The position numbers and the translations under genes are program-made. 9,285 nt of DNA from Desulfobacteraceae bacterium. GTDB taxonomy: Bacteria; Desulfobacterota; Desulfobulbia; Desulfobulbales; Desulfobulbaceae. Each line of letters opens with the position of its first letter. Positions within the stretch are counted from its first letter, which is position 1. The notes below the pieces were generated by a model. The model saw only the letters and a list, made by a program, of their open reading frames with translations. It did no database searches and was not told the DNA's origin. The stretch is from positions 1 through 9,285 of the forward strand of contig JALHJD010000104.1 in NCBI GenBank assembly GCA_022837185.1, read 5' to 3'. Of the stretch, positions 1 through 7,468 are shown piece after piece.

Positions 1-1670
<1,670 letters not shown>

Positions 1671-1692
1671 GGCTGTTCAATTCTCCCGCATG

Positions 1693-1708
1693 GTTCGCTG
1701 ACGCGAAC
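1693..1708 (-). promoter_or_regulatory. Short hairpin in the ettA leader
   Basis: GTTCGC (1693-1698) and GCGAAC (1703-1708) form a perfect 6-bp inverted repeat with a 4-nt loop, just upstream of the ettA ribosome-binding region. On the minus strand it is followed at once by a five-codon mini-ORF (ATG at 1689-1691, stop TGA at 1677-1679) whose reading overlaps the GGGAG. No T-run follows, so it is not a terminator. A regulatory role is unproven. Confidence 0.3.
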
Positions 1709-1715
1709 GGTTTAA

Positions 1716-1764
1716 GGTTCAGGGTATAAGGTAGAGGGTTTTGAGCTTGGAGCTTTCAGCTCAC
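1716..1764. repeat. Degenerate heptad array 1
   Basis: Seven consecutive 7-nt units. The first four start with GGT (for example GGTATAA at 1723 and GGTAGAG at 1730); the last three start with AGCT (AGCTTGG, AGCTTTC, AGCTCAC). The period is exact while the unit drifts. It lies inside the predicted ettA leader and is non-coding on both strands. Confidence 0.6.
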
Positions 1765-1812
1765 TGAGTGAATTGGTCCCGGCTTCACCGGGTTTTCGCT
1801 GGAAAAAAATAT

Positions 1813-1841
1813 ATTATACAACATTTACCATACACCCTCAA
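1813..1841 (-). promoter_or_regulatory. sigma70-type promoter reading toward ettA
   Basis: On the minus strand, TTGAGG (1836-1841) and a perfect TATAAT (1813-1818) are separated by 17 nt. Transcription should start near 1806, giving ettA a leader of about 135 nt. The leader contains heptad repeats and a short hairpin (1693-1708). The assignment rests on motif and spacing only. Confidence 0.6.
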
Positions 1842-1937
1842 TCTGAACCGCGCCCGGCCCATTACCCCCGCGCAGCCGGCAGCTCCCGACTGCAGACTCA
1901 TGAATAGCATAACGGCAGATCAGGCAGACAGGTCGCA

Positions 1938-1996
1938 GTCTCCCCTCATCCGCCCCTGCGAGGCACCTTCTCCCCCAGGAGAAGGGAAAAAGGAGT
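1938..1996. repeat. REP-like intergenic palindromic element
   Basis: C-rich stretch of the common proteobacterial intergenic type whose translation reads like PSPxGRG-style peptides; the minus strand here reads PFSLLLGEKVPRRGG. It contains a perfect 7-bp inverted repeat, CCTTCTC (1966-1972) and GAGAAGG (1979-1985), around a 6-nt loop. No T-run follows, so it is not an ordinary terminator. A related GC-rich palindrome lies at 5484-5520. Confidence 0.5.
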
Positions 1997-2143
1997 TGGT
2001 GCTGGGCTGGTCGGGTTGCAGTCCGCAAACTGCGTCGTAACCGTCCGGAATTGTTGGAGTTCACCGAACTGACCCCAACCTCCGGCCCCGCTGTAATCAG
2101 GATCCCGATCCCGACCAACCGCAATAAACCGCCACCGAAGCAG

Positions 2144-2178
2144 AAACTTCTGTCTTCTGTCCTCTGGTTTCTGACTTC
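2144..2178. repeat. Degenerate heptad array 2
   Basis: Five 7-nt units with consensus TGNYTTC (for example TGTCTTC at 2151, TGTCCTC at 2158, TGACTTC at 2172), just downstream of the AF1514-like gene. It runs into CTGCCAACTTTT (2186-2197), a 12-mer found again at the end of array 3 (2657-2668). Confidence 0.65.
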
Positions 2179-2214
2179 TGATATGCTGCCAACTTTTGCA
2201 GCCCAGCCGGGGAA

Positions 2215-2538
2215 TCACCATTCCACCGGGGTGAAAAAAAACACGAACCGGCCGTCCTCGATGTCCACCTTGAGCCTGGCGCCGTGGCTGAGGGCATAAT
2301 GGATGTAGCCTTCCTTTGCGCAATTTCCGGCACATTCCGTCGTGTTGGGCGGCGATTCGAAATCGCGGTCGCGATCGTACCAGGAAATGAGCATGAAATC
2401 CTCGAACCGCTGCCGTGCCTGCTCCCGGGCAAGCGCCATGGCCTCCTGATAACCATCGACGCCGTTTTCCGGGTTCAGCAGCACAACTTCCACTCCTTCT
2501 TCCCCCCGCGGCCCGATCGGACAACTTTCACCGTTCAT
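2215..2538 (-). CDS. AF1514/DUF5619-like small protein of unknown function
   Basis: A 107-aa soluble protein without signal peptide or membrane segment. The pattern matches what I recall of the AF1514 family (named from Archaeoglobus and common in anaerobic deltaproteobacteria): an amphipathic helix rich in A, R and E (about 30-45), then SWYDRDRD (52-59), a small Cys patch CAGNC (69-73), GYIHYA (77-82), and a final strand pair around VDIEDGRFVFFF (91-102). No catalytic function is known to me for this family. The start is well supported, because a strong AGGAGG-type Shine-Dalgarno (2541-2548) sits directly before the ATG. The gene follows the P-type ATPase on the same strand after 155 bp of repeat-bearing spacer, and I found no convincing promoter between them, so co-transcription is possible. 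The residues after C73 could instead suggest a metal-binding or redox role, but that is inference. Confidence 0.75.
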   Translation of the reverse strand: MNGESCPIGPRGEEGVEVVLLNPENGVDGYQEAMALAREQARQRFEDFMLISWYDRDRDFESPPNTTECAGNCAKEGYIHYALSHGARLKVDIEDGRFVFFFTPVEW

Positions 2539-2540
2539 TT

Positions 2541-2548
2541 TCCTCCTC
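2541..2548 (-). promoter_or_regulatory. Strong Shine-Dalgarno of the AF1514-like gene
   Basis: The minus strand reads GAGGAGGA two nt before the ATG at 2536-2538, with more G residues further upstream. It fixes the start of the 107-aa gene and rejects the longer overlapping minus-strand frames that run through this gene. Confidence 0.7.
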
Positions 2549-2614
2549 CCTCAAATTTGGTTGCCGTGCACTTCAGCCTACAATCCCGCCTCCAACCTTC
2601 CCATCCGGCGCTGC

Positions 2615-2670
2615 CTGCTGACTCCAGACTGAAAACTGCCGCCTTCACACTGCCGACTGCCAACTTTTCG
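2615..2670. repeat. Degenerate heptad array 3
   Basis: Eight 7-nt units with consensus CTGCCRA (CTGCTGA at 2615, CTGCCGA at 2650, CTGCCAA at 2657), filling most of the spacer between the P-type ATPase stop and the AF1514-like gene. Each unit drifts by one to three bases while the 7-nt register holds. Confidence 0.65.
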
Positions 2671-2693
2671 CACAGCCGATATCCTCATGATCT

Positions 2694-5396
2694 TTACCTC
2701 TGGACGCATGATTCGGCCTCTGCCCCGCGAAGCCCCTTCCTCTTTCTTCTCCATTTATCCAGTTCGACCGCGACGATGATCGTCGAGGCGACCAGGGCGA
2801 TTCTGCCCCACTCCAGGGCAGTTATCGGCTCGGTCCTGAAGACCCACTGGAGAGCCGGCACGTAAATCACTGCCAACTGGGCAAAAAATGCTGCTATCAT
2901 GCTGAAAAACAGCAAGGGATTGCCCATGGGATGCATGCTGAACAGGGACCGGTTTTCCGAGCGGCAGTTTCCCGCCTGGTAAAACTGAAAAAAAACCATG
3001 GTGGTCAGGGCCACTGTTCTCGCCTTCTCCAGGGAAACCCCGGCACGGAGACTGGAGCTGAACAGAAAGAGCGTTCCCGCGGCCATGATGATTCCCATCA
3101 GCAGGGTCCGCTCCAGCATCAACCGTGACAGTATGCGCTCCCTTGGACTCCGCGGCGGTCTGTTCAGGATGTCCTTTTCCCCCGGTTCAAAGGCCAGGGC
3201 GACATCCTGCAGACCATTGGTCACCAGGTTCAGCCACAGTATCTGGGCCGGGAGATAGGGGATGGGCATTCCCAGGAGCAGTGCGGCGGTAATGGCCAGA
3301 AGTTCTCCCAGACCGCACGAGACAAGAAACAGGACCACCTTCCTGATGTTTTCGTAGACAACCCGCCCTTCTTCCACTGCCGCGAATATGCTGGCAAAGT
3401 TGTCGTCGGCGATGACCATGTCGGAAGCTTCCCTGGCGACATCGGTTCCGCATCTGCCCATGGCGATGCCTATGTGAGCGGCCTTGAGCGCGGCCGCGTC
3501 ATTGACCCCGTCGCCGGTGACGGCGACAATTTCACCCTGGGCGATCAACTGCCGGGTAATCCGCATTTTGTGCTGGGGCGACACCCGCGCGAAAACAGAT
3601 GTGCTCCGGCAGTGGTGCATGAGTTCCTCATCGCTTATGCTTTCCATTTCCTGACCGCTGAGCACGGCCGGGGCCTCCCCGGCGATGCCGATCAATTTCG
3701 CCACGGCTGAGGCGGTGACCGCATGGTCGCCGGTTATCATGACCACCCTGATGCCGGCTTTCCTGCAGCCTTCGACGGCCTTGATCACTTCGGGCCGCGG
3801 GGGGTCGATCATCCCCTGCAGGCCGGCGAACAGCAGGTCCTTTTCAGCCTCCGGCCGGGCCAGCTCCTCGAGGTCGCCGGGCGCCTCCCGGCAGGCAAAG
3901 GCGAGAACGCGCAGGCCTTCCCGGGCAAACTCCGTCGCCACGGCCGCTATCTTCTTTTTATCCGCTTCCCCGCCGTTGAGGGTCCCCGCGCACATTTCCA
4001 GGACCTTCTCCGGGGCGCCCTTGACGAATATGTACTTCCTCCCCCTGTGCTGATGCAGGGTCGCCATGTATCCCCGTTCGGACTCAAAGGGAATGATGGC
4101 CGCCTGCCGGTACTGCTCTTTTTGCTCTTCGATCCCGAGTCCGGCTTTCATGGCCGAGACGATGAGCGCACCCTCGGTGGGGTCGCCGTCGACCTTGCAG
4201 CATCCGTCCTCTTCGAAGATATTCGACTCGTTGCAGAGGGCGCCGATGCGCAGGACCTCAAGCACCTTTTTTTCCTCTGTCGGGGCGAGGGGCAGCCCTT
4301 CATGGAAAAATCCCCCCTTCGGTTCATACCCGCTGCCGGTCACCTCATACGTGCGGCTGCCGTCGTACACCAGCTTGACGGTCATCTCGTTTTTGGTCAG
4401 GGTCCCGGTTTTGTCCGACCCGATGACCGTGGTGCTGCCCAGCGTTTCAACGGCGGGAAGTTTCCTGATGATGGCGTTCCGCCGTGACATCCTGGATACG
4501 CCGATGGCCATGGCAATGGTCACGGCCACGGGAAGCCCCTCGGGAATCGCCGATACGGCCGTGGCCACGGCGATCAGGAACATCTCGGCCGGAGGAATGC
4601 CCAGAATTATCCCCGCCTCAAAGACAACAGCCGAGAAGACCAGAACCACGAGCCCGATAACCCGGGCGAAACGGTTGAGCTTTTCCTGCAGGGGGGTTTG
4701 CAGTTCCGCAACTTCCCTGACCGTGTCGGCGATCTGTCCCAGCACGGTGTGCCGCCCCGTTGCGACGACGACTCCCCTGGCGCGGCCGCTGACCGCAATG
4801 GTTCCCATGAAAGCCATGTTCCGCTGATCCCCCGGGATCAGGTAGTCCTCCCTGAGGGGAAGGATGCTTTTTCCCGCCGGCACCGACTCGCCGGTGAGCA
4901 TGGACTCATCGACCCGCAGCTCGATGATGTGCATGAGGCGCAGATCGGCAGGGACCTTGATCCCGGAAGCAAGGAGGACGACATCGCCCGGCACCAGCTC
5001 TTCGCTGGGGATGTCCTTTTCCCTGCCGCCCCGCAGCACTTTCGCCCTCGGCACCACCATCTTCTTCAGGGCGCGGACACTCTGCTCCGCCCTGTGTTCC
5101 TGAAAAAAGCCGATGGCGGCGTTCAGGACAACCACGGCGAAAATAACCCCGGCATCGATGTATTCCCGGAGAAAGATGGTGACGATACCCGCGATGAGCA
5201 GAATATAGATGAGGGGGCTGGTGAACTGGTGAAGCAGGATCCGGAATCTGCTGATTTTCTCTTCTTCCGCCAGCCTGTTGGGACCGTGGCGGGCAAGCCG
5301 CCGGCCAGCCTCTTCTCCGTCGAGGCCGAATTCGGATGTCTGCAGCTCCTCAAGGACTTCCTTGACGCCAAGCTGGTACCAGATCGGTTTATGCAT
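2694..5396 (-). CDS. P2-type cation-transporting ATPase (Ca2+-ATPase-like)
   Basis: A 900-aa inner-membrane pump that moves a cation using a phospho-aspartate cycle. From the start at 5396: N-terminal cation-ATPase domain (about 5-60), M1-M2 (about 61-98), actuator TGES (168-171), M3-M4 (about 244-295) with PEGLP (285-289), phosphorylation site DKTGT (328-332), nucleotide-binding domain with FESER (437-441) and KGAPEK (459-464), ITGDH (554-558), hinge TGDGVND (627-633), then M5-M10 (about 687-882). The length is normal for the P2 family. Aligned to SERCA, the M4 Glu (E286) and M5 Glu (E698) are kept, as are the M6 Asn and Thr (N723, T726). The SERCA D800 position is Asn (N727) and the N768 position is Gly (G695), so Ca2+ specificity is not assured. 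The frame stays open for 117 codons upstream, but that part is low-complexity repeat sequence. The family N-terminus begins at MHKPIWYQLG, preceded by GGCGGA. Confidence 0.93.
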   Translation of the reverse strand: MHKPIWYQLGVKEVLEELQTSEFGLDGEEAGRRLARHGPNRLAEEEKISRFRILLHQFTSPLIYILLIAGIVTIFLREYIDAGVIFAVVVLNAAIGFFQEHRAEQSVRALKKMVVPRAKVLRGGREKDIPSEELVPGDVVLLASGIKVPADLRLMHIIELRVDESMLTGESVPAGKSILPLREDYLIPGDQRNMAFMGTIAVSGRARGVVVATGRHTVLGQIADTVREVAELQTPLQEKLNRFARVIGLVVLVFSAVVFEAGIILGIPPAEMFLIAVATAVSAIPEGLPVAVTIAMAIGVSRMSRRNAIIRKLPAVETLGSTTVIGSDKTGTLTKNEMTVKLVYDGSRTYEVTGSGYEPKGGFFHEGLPLAPTEEKKVLEVLRIGALCNESNIFEEDGCCKVDGDPTEGALIVSAMKAGLGIEEQKEQYRQAAIIPFESERGYMATLHQHRGRKYIFVKGAPEKVLEMCAGTLNGGEADKKKIAAVATEFAREGLRVLAFACREAPGDLEELARPEAEKDLLFAGLQGMIDPPRPEVIKAVEGCRKAGIRVVMITGDHAVTASAVAKLIGIAGEAPAVLSGQEMESISDEELMHHCRSTSVFARVSPQHKMRITRQLIAQGEIVAVTGDGVNDAAALKAAHIGIAMGRCGTDVAREASDMVIADDNFASIFAAVEEGRVVYENIRKVVLFLVSCGLGELLAITAALLLGMPIPYLPAQILWLNLVTNGLQDVALAFEPGEKDILNRPPRSPRERILSRLMLERTLLMGIIMAAGTLFLFSSSLRAGVSLEKARTVALTTMVFFQFYQAGNCRSENRSLFSMHPMGNPLLFFSMIAAFFAQLAVIYVPALQWVFRTEPITALEWGRIALVASTIIVAVELDKWRRKRKGLRGAEAESCVQR

Positions 5397-5483
5397 CCGT
5401 CCGCCATTTTCCTTCACATCGACCCGAGCCTTTCCGTTCCGGGCGGCGGATCGGATGGCAACTCGCCCGGCTTCCGGTCGGCA

Positions 5484-5520
5484 GCGGCCCACCCCGCGCC
5501 GCGGGGACGGTTGAGGGGAA
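5484..5520. repeat. GC-rich REP-like palindrome in the ATPase leader
   Basis: CCCCGC (5492-5497) and GCGGGG (5501-5506) form a perfect 6-bp inverted repeat with a 3-nt loop. The minus-strand translation reads FSPQPSPRRGVG, typical of widespread intergenic palindromic elements that create spurious coding extensions. It is related in style, but not identical, to the element at 1938-1996. Confidence 0.5.
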
Positions 5521-5561
5521 AAACATGTTTGCGCATCCGCATTGCAATTGGTGACAGGTTT

Positions 5562-5591
5562 TTCGACTTCGACTCCAACCCCGATTTCGAT
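5562..5591. repeat. Degenerate hexad run
   Basis: Five 6-nt units drifting around TTCGAY (TTCGAC at 5562 and 5568, TTCGAT at 5586). It lies in the ATPase leader; on the minus strand it encodes the repetitive EIGVGVEVEK of the rejected N-terminal extension. Confidence 0.5.
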
Positions 5592-5762
5592 GAGATGGCT
5601 GCGTCGGGTGACGAAATTCACACCCATCGGAAAGGCTTCCGGATCGAACCTGAGCGAGGCATGGCCGGATGGTCTTCTGGCGCGTTTTCCCGCCGGACTC
5701 CTCCCGCGCGGACAGAGCTCTGAATCACCCCGGCCGGGCCGTTGCACAATGATTTATACCAT

Positions 5763-5792
5763 ATTGTAGCTGTTCGGAATAAACCATGTCAA
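5763..5792 (-). promoter_or_regulatory. sigma70-type promoter of the P-type ATPase gene
   Basis: On the minus strand, a perfect TTGACA (5787-5792) and TACAAT (5763-5768) are 18 nt apart. Transcription should start near 5756, leaving a leader of about 360 nt before the chosen ATG at 5396. The upstream ATG at 5747 would sit about 10 nt from this start site, arguing against its use. Confidence 0.6.
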
Positions 5793-5887
5793 CCTCGCCC
5801 CTCCTCCAATCTGCCCCTGTTCTTTTCCGACAAACGGTTTATAGTTATAGAAAGTGGAGCATATTGCCCAGTAAAGGAGGAACTTCT

Positions 5888-6337
5888 ATGACTGTTGGAG
5901 AATTCTGTACCAGAGAGGTTGTTTTCGCGGAGAGGAAGTCGAGCATCGTGGATCTGGCACAACTGATGCGCCAGCATCATGTCGGGACCCTGATCGTCGT
6001 TGAAGACCGAGAGGATCAGGCCGTGCCGGTGGGAATCATTACCGACCGCGATATTGTTGTCGAGATCGTTGCCCAGGAGGTTGACACGGATTCAATTGTC
6101 GCCGAAGATATCATGAGCTTCGATCTGGTCAGCGTTCGGGAAACGGACGGCATCTGGGATACTCTTGTGCAGATGCGCAGCAAGGGCATTCGCCGGGTAC
6201 CGGTGGTCAATGAAAGGGGCGGGCTGGAAGGCATCCTGACCATGGACGACCTGGTTGAACTGCTCGCCGAGGAACTGAGCCTGCTGGCCAAGGTTATTGC
6301 GACCCAGCAGGCCCGGGAACGGAAAAAGCTGGATTAG
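5888..6337 (+). CDS. Stand-alone protein with two CBS domains
   Basis: A 149-aa cytoplasmic protein made almost entirely of a Bateman module. CBS1 spans about 1-62 (TVGEFCTREVVF; HVGTLIVVED; GIITDRDIV at 49-57) and CBS2 about 72-130 (DIMSFDLVSV; IRRVPVVNE; GILTMDDLVELL at 115-126). The GxxTxxD motifs are the usual adenosyl-ligand contacts, so it probably senses AMP, ATP or a related nucleotide; the ligand cannot be read from sequence. A charged helix (131-149) follows. The start at 5888 is chosen because a strong AAAGGAGG (5874-5881) lies 6 nt upstream. An in-frame ATG at 5786 overlaps the divergent ATPase promoter and adds a low-complexity leader. It is transcribed away from the ATPase, which could point to a regulatory partner, but stand-alone CBS proteins have many roles. 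Confidence 0.9.
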   Translation: MTVGEFCTREVVFAERKSSIVDLAQLMRQHHVGTLIVVEDREDQAVPVGIITDRDIVVEIVAQEVDTDSIVAEDIMSFDLVSVRETDGIWDTLVQMRSKGIRRVPVVNERGGLEGILTMDDLVELLAEELSLLAKVIATQQARERKKLD

Positions 6338-6355
6338 CGGCGGCAACACAACAGG

Positions 6356-6385
6356 AAAAAAACAGCCGGGGAGCGGGCACCGGCT
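6356..6385 (-). terminator. Intrinsic terminator of the hsp20 operon
   Basis: On the minus strand AGCCGG (6380-6385) pairs with CCGGCT (6364-6369) around a 10-nt loop, followed by G and seven T residues (6356-6362). It sits about 50 nt past the last hsp20 stop. The T-run is on the minus side only, so it serves the hsp20 operon and not the CBS gene. Confidence 0.75.
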
Positions 6386-6398
6386 CCCTCCCTCTCAT

Positions 6399-6432
6399 GG
6401 CCGCGGCGCCCGGCACAGTACCGGGCGCGGCC
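6399..6432 (-). promoter_or_regulatory. Strong GC hairpin in the hsp20 operon 3' UTR
   Basis: GCGCCCGG (6406-6413) and CCGGGCGC (6421-6428) form a perfect 8-bp stem with a 7-nt loop, extended past a bulge by GGCC pairs (6399-6402 and 6429-6432). It begins 4 nt after the last hsp20 stop and has no T-run. It may protect the transcript from 3' exonucleases. Confidence 0.5.
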
Positions 6433-6436
6433 TGTA

Positions 6437-7009
6437 TTACTCATCACTCTTTATTTCAATCTGCTTTACTTCCGCCTTCGGCAGCGGCTTCCGGGGCATG
6501 GCGATGGTCAGCACGCCCTTTTTGAACGAGGCCTTGACGCCGTCCTGGTCGGCATCTTCCGGCAGGGACAGAACCCGCTGGAACGAACCGTAGCTCCGCT
6601 CGACCCGGTAGTAGTTCTTGTCCTTCTCCTCTTTTTCCTGCTTCTTCTCCCCTCTGATGGTCAGGGTGTTGTTGGCGATCTCCACCCTGACATCCTTTTC
6701 ATCCACACCGGGCACCTCAACGGTGATTGAATATTCCTTGTCCGTGGCCCCGATGTCCACCTGCGGCTTCAACAAGCCCGAGGCGGTAAGCGGGGTGAAG
6801 AAATCAGACCTCAGAGGCGACAGCCCGAACCCCCTGAAGGCGTTGTCGAACAGCCGGTCCATTTCCCTGTGCAGCTGGACAATGGGATTCAGCACGCCGC
6901 TCTCGGGAAGGGCCTGCGGGGCATCGGCTCGCAATACCGGCACGGTCGAGCCGCCCTCCTCCTCTTCCTTTTTGAACCAGTTCCATGGGGCAAATTTCTT
7001 AATATCCAT
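6437..7009 (-). CDS. Hsp20/alpha-crystallin small heat-shock protein, third gene of operon
   Basis: A 190-aa ATP-independent holdase chaperone of the cytoplasm. The N-terminal arm (1-80) is long and unusual: it opens MDIKKFAPWNWFKK, continues with an acidic run EEEEGG, then carries an amphipathic PIVQLHREMDRLFDNAF segment (42-58) typical of bacterial sHsps. The alpha-crystallin domain spans about 82-172, with VEVPGVDEKDVRVEI (97-111) and the class motif FKKGVLTI (162-169). The C-terminal tail has the IxI oligomer motif IEI (184-186). A charged loop EKKQEKEEKDKN (121-132) links the strands. The start at 7009 is preferred over an ATG 11 codons upstream because AAGGAGG lies about 7 nt before it. 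It follows the second hsp20 by 25 nt and the operon terminator lies downstream. Confidence 0.95.
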   Translation of the reverse strand: MDIKKFAPWNWFKKEEEEGGSTVPVLRADAPQALPESGVLNPIVQLHREMDRLFDNAFRGFGLSPLRSDFFTPLTASGLLKPQVDIGATDKEYSITVEVPGVDEKDVRVEIANNTLTIRGEKKQEKEEKDKNYYRVERSYGSFQRVLSLPEDADQDGVKASFKKGVLTIAMPRKPLPKAEVKQIEIKSDE

Positions 7010-7034
7010 ATACTGCCTCCTTTTTTCGCCTCTC

Positions 7035-7421
7035 TCAGGCAATTTTTATTTCAATCTGTTTCGGTTTGGCCGCTTCGGACTTGGGCAGATGAAGCCGAAG
7101 AACCCCGTCCTTCAGCTCCGCGTTGACCTTGTCCATATCAATGGTCTGCGGAACCGAAAACACCCGCCGGTACTCCACCCCGCCGAACTCCTCCCAATTC
7201 GCCGCTCCGCTCGCTTCCATCCGCCGGGTGCCGGACAGCGTCAGCCTGCCATTGTCTATGTTGACATTGATGCCGTCCTTTTCCACCCCGGGCATATCAG
7301 CGTAAAGGAGAATTTCGTCATCGTTTTCATAGATATCCACCGCCGGCGTTACAACCGGCACATCAGGACGCCTCTCCTGCAATTCTTCCTTTCTTTCCAC
7401 AACATCCTTGGTGTCGTTCAT
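7035..7421 (-). CDS. Hsp20/alpha-crystallin small heat-shock protein, second gene of operon
   Basis: A 128-aa small sHsp with a short, charged N-terminal arm (1-24), so it probably forms smaller oligomers than its neighbours. The alpha-crystallin domain covers about 25-114, with VDIYENDDEILLYADMPGV (28-46), the aromatic-poor loop around WEEFGGVEYRRVFSVP (76-91) and the class motif AELKDGVLRLHLPK (101-114). The tail ends IEIKIA, carrying the IxI motif (123-125). The segment EAAKPKQI just before it is identical in the first hsp20, pointing to an origin by tandem duplication followed by divergence. The start is set by AAGGAGG about 6 nt upstream of ATG 7419-7421. The 47-nt gap from the first hsp20 and same strand indicate co-transcription. 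Confidence 0.95.
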   Translation of the reverse strand: MNDTKDVVERKEELQERRPDVPVVTPAVDIYENDDEILLYADMPGVEKDGINVNIDNGRLTLSGTRRMEASGAANWEEFGGVEYRRVFSVPQTIDMDKVNAELKDGVLRLHLPKSEAAKPKQIEIKIA

Positions 7422-7468
7422 GGCAACCTCCTTGTCGACTGTCTTTGCCTGTCATCAAGACTCCGAAC

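Larger units (their letters stand above)
1671..2214. other. Gene-free spacer between ettA and the AF1514-like gene
   Basis: No credible gene is seen on either strand over these 544 bases. The stretch holds the ettA ribosome-binding site and leader, heptad array 1, the ettA promoter, a REP-like element (1938-1996), a short hexad run of GATCCC (2101-2112) and heptad array 2 (2144-2178). The open frames across it have low-complexity translations and no Shine-Dalgarno. Confidence 0.6.
5397..5887. other. Divergent spacer between P-type ATPase and CBS gene, with ATPase leader
   Basis: Carries the ATPase promoter (5763-5792), a predicted minus-strand leader of about 360 nt, a GC-rich palindrome (5484-5520), a hexad run (5562-5591), and the CBS gene's Shine-Dalgarno. 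Open frames here, including the 117-codon extension of the ATPase frame, translate to low-complexity or repeat-derived peptides. I see no separate gene. No convincing plus-strand promoter for the CBS gene could be picked; the AT-rich stretch at 5836-5851 is the most likely place. Confidence 0.55.

Noticed and set aside
1778..1796. CCCGG/CCGGG hairpin followed by TTTT on the plus strand
   Set aside because: A 5-bp stem with four T residues, and no plus-strand gene ends there; too weak to call a terminator.
3723..5723. Long plus-strand open frames opposite the P-type ATPase
   Set aside because: Mirror frames of a GC-rich coding strand; no Shine-Dalgarno and no recognisable domains, while the opposite strand carries a full P-type ATPase.
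5397..5747. N-terminal extension of the P-type ATPase to an ATG at 5747
   Set aside because: The residues derive from a palindromic repeat and a hexad run, the ATG is about 10 nt from the predicted transcription start, and the family N-terminus begins at 5396.
5850..5865. Possible sigma54 promoter (TGG...TTGC) before the CBS gene
   Set aside because: The GG and GC elements are 8 bp apart instead of the 10 bp required.
5786..5887. Longer start for the CBS gene at 5786
   Set aside because: It overlaps the divergent -35 element and adds low-complexity residues; the ATG at 5888 has a near-perfect Shine-Dalgarno and begins at the CBS domain.
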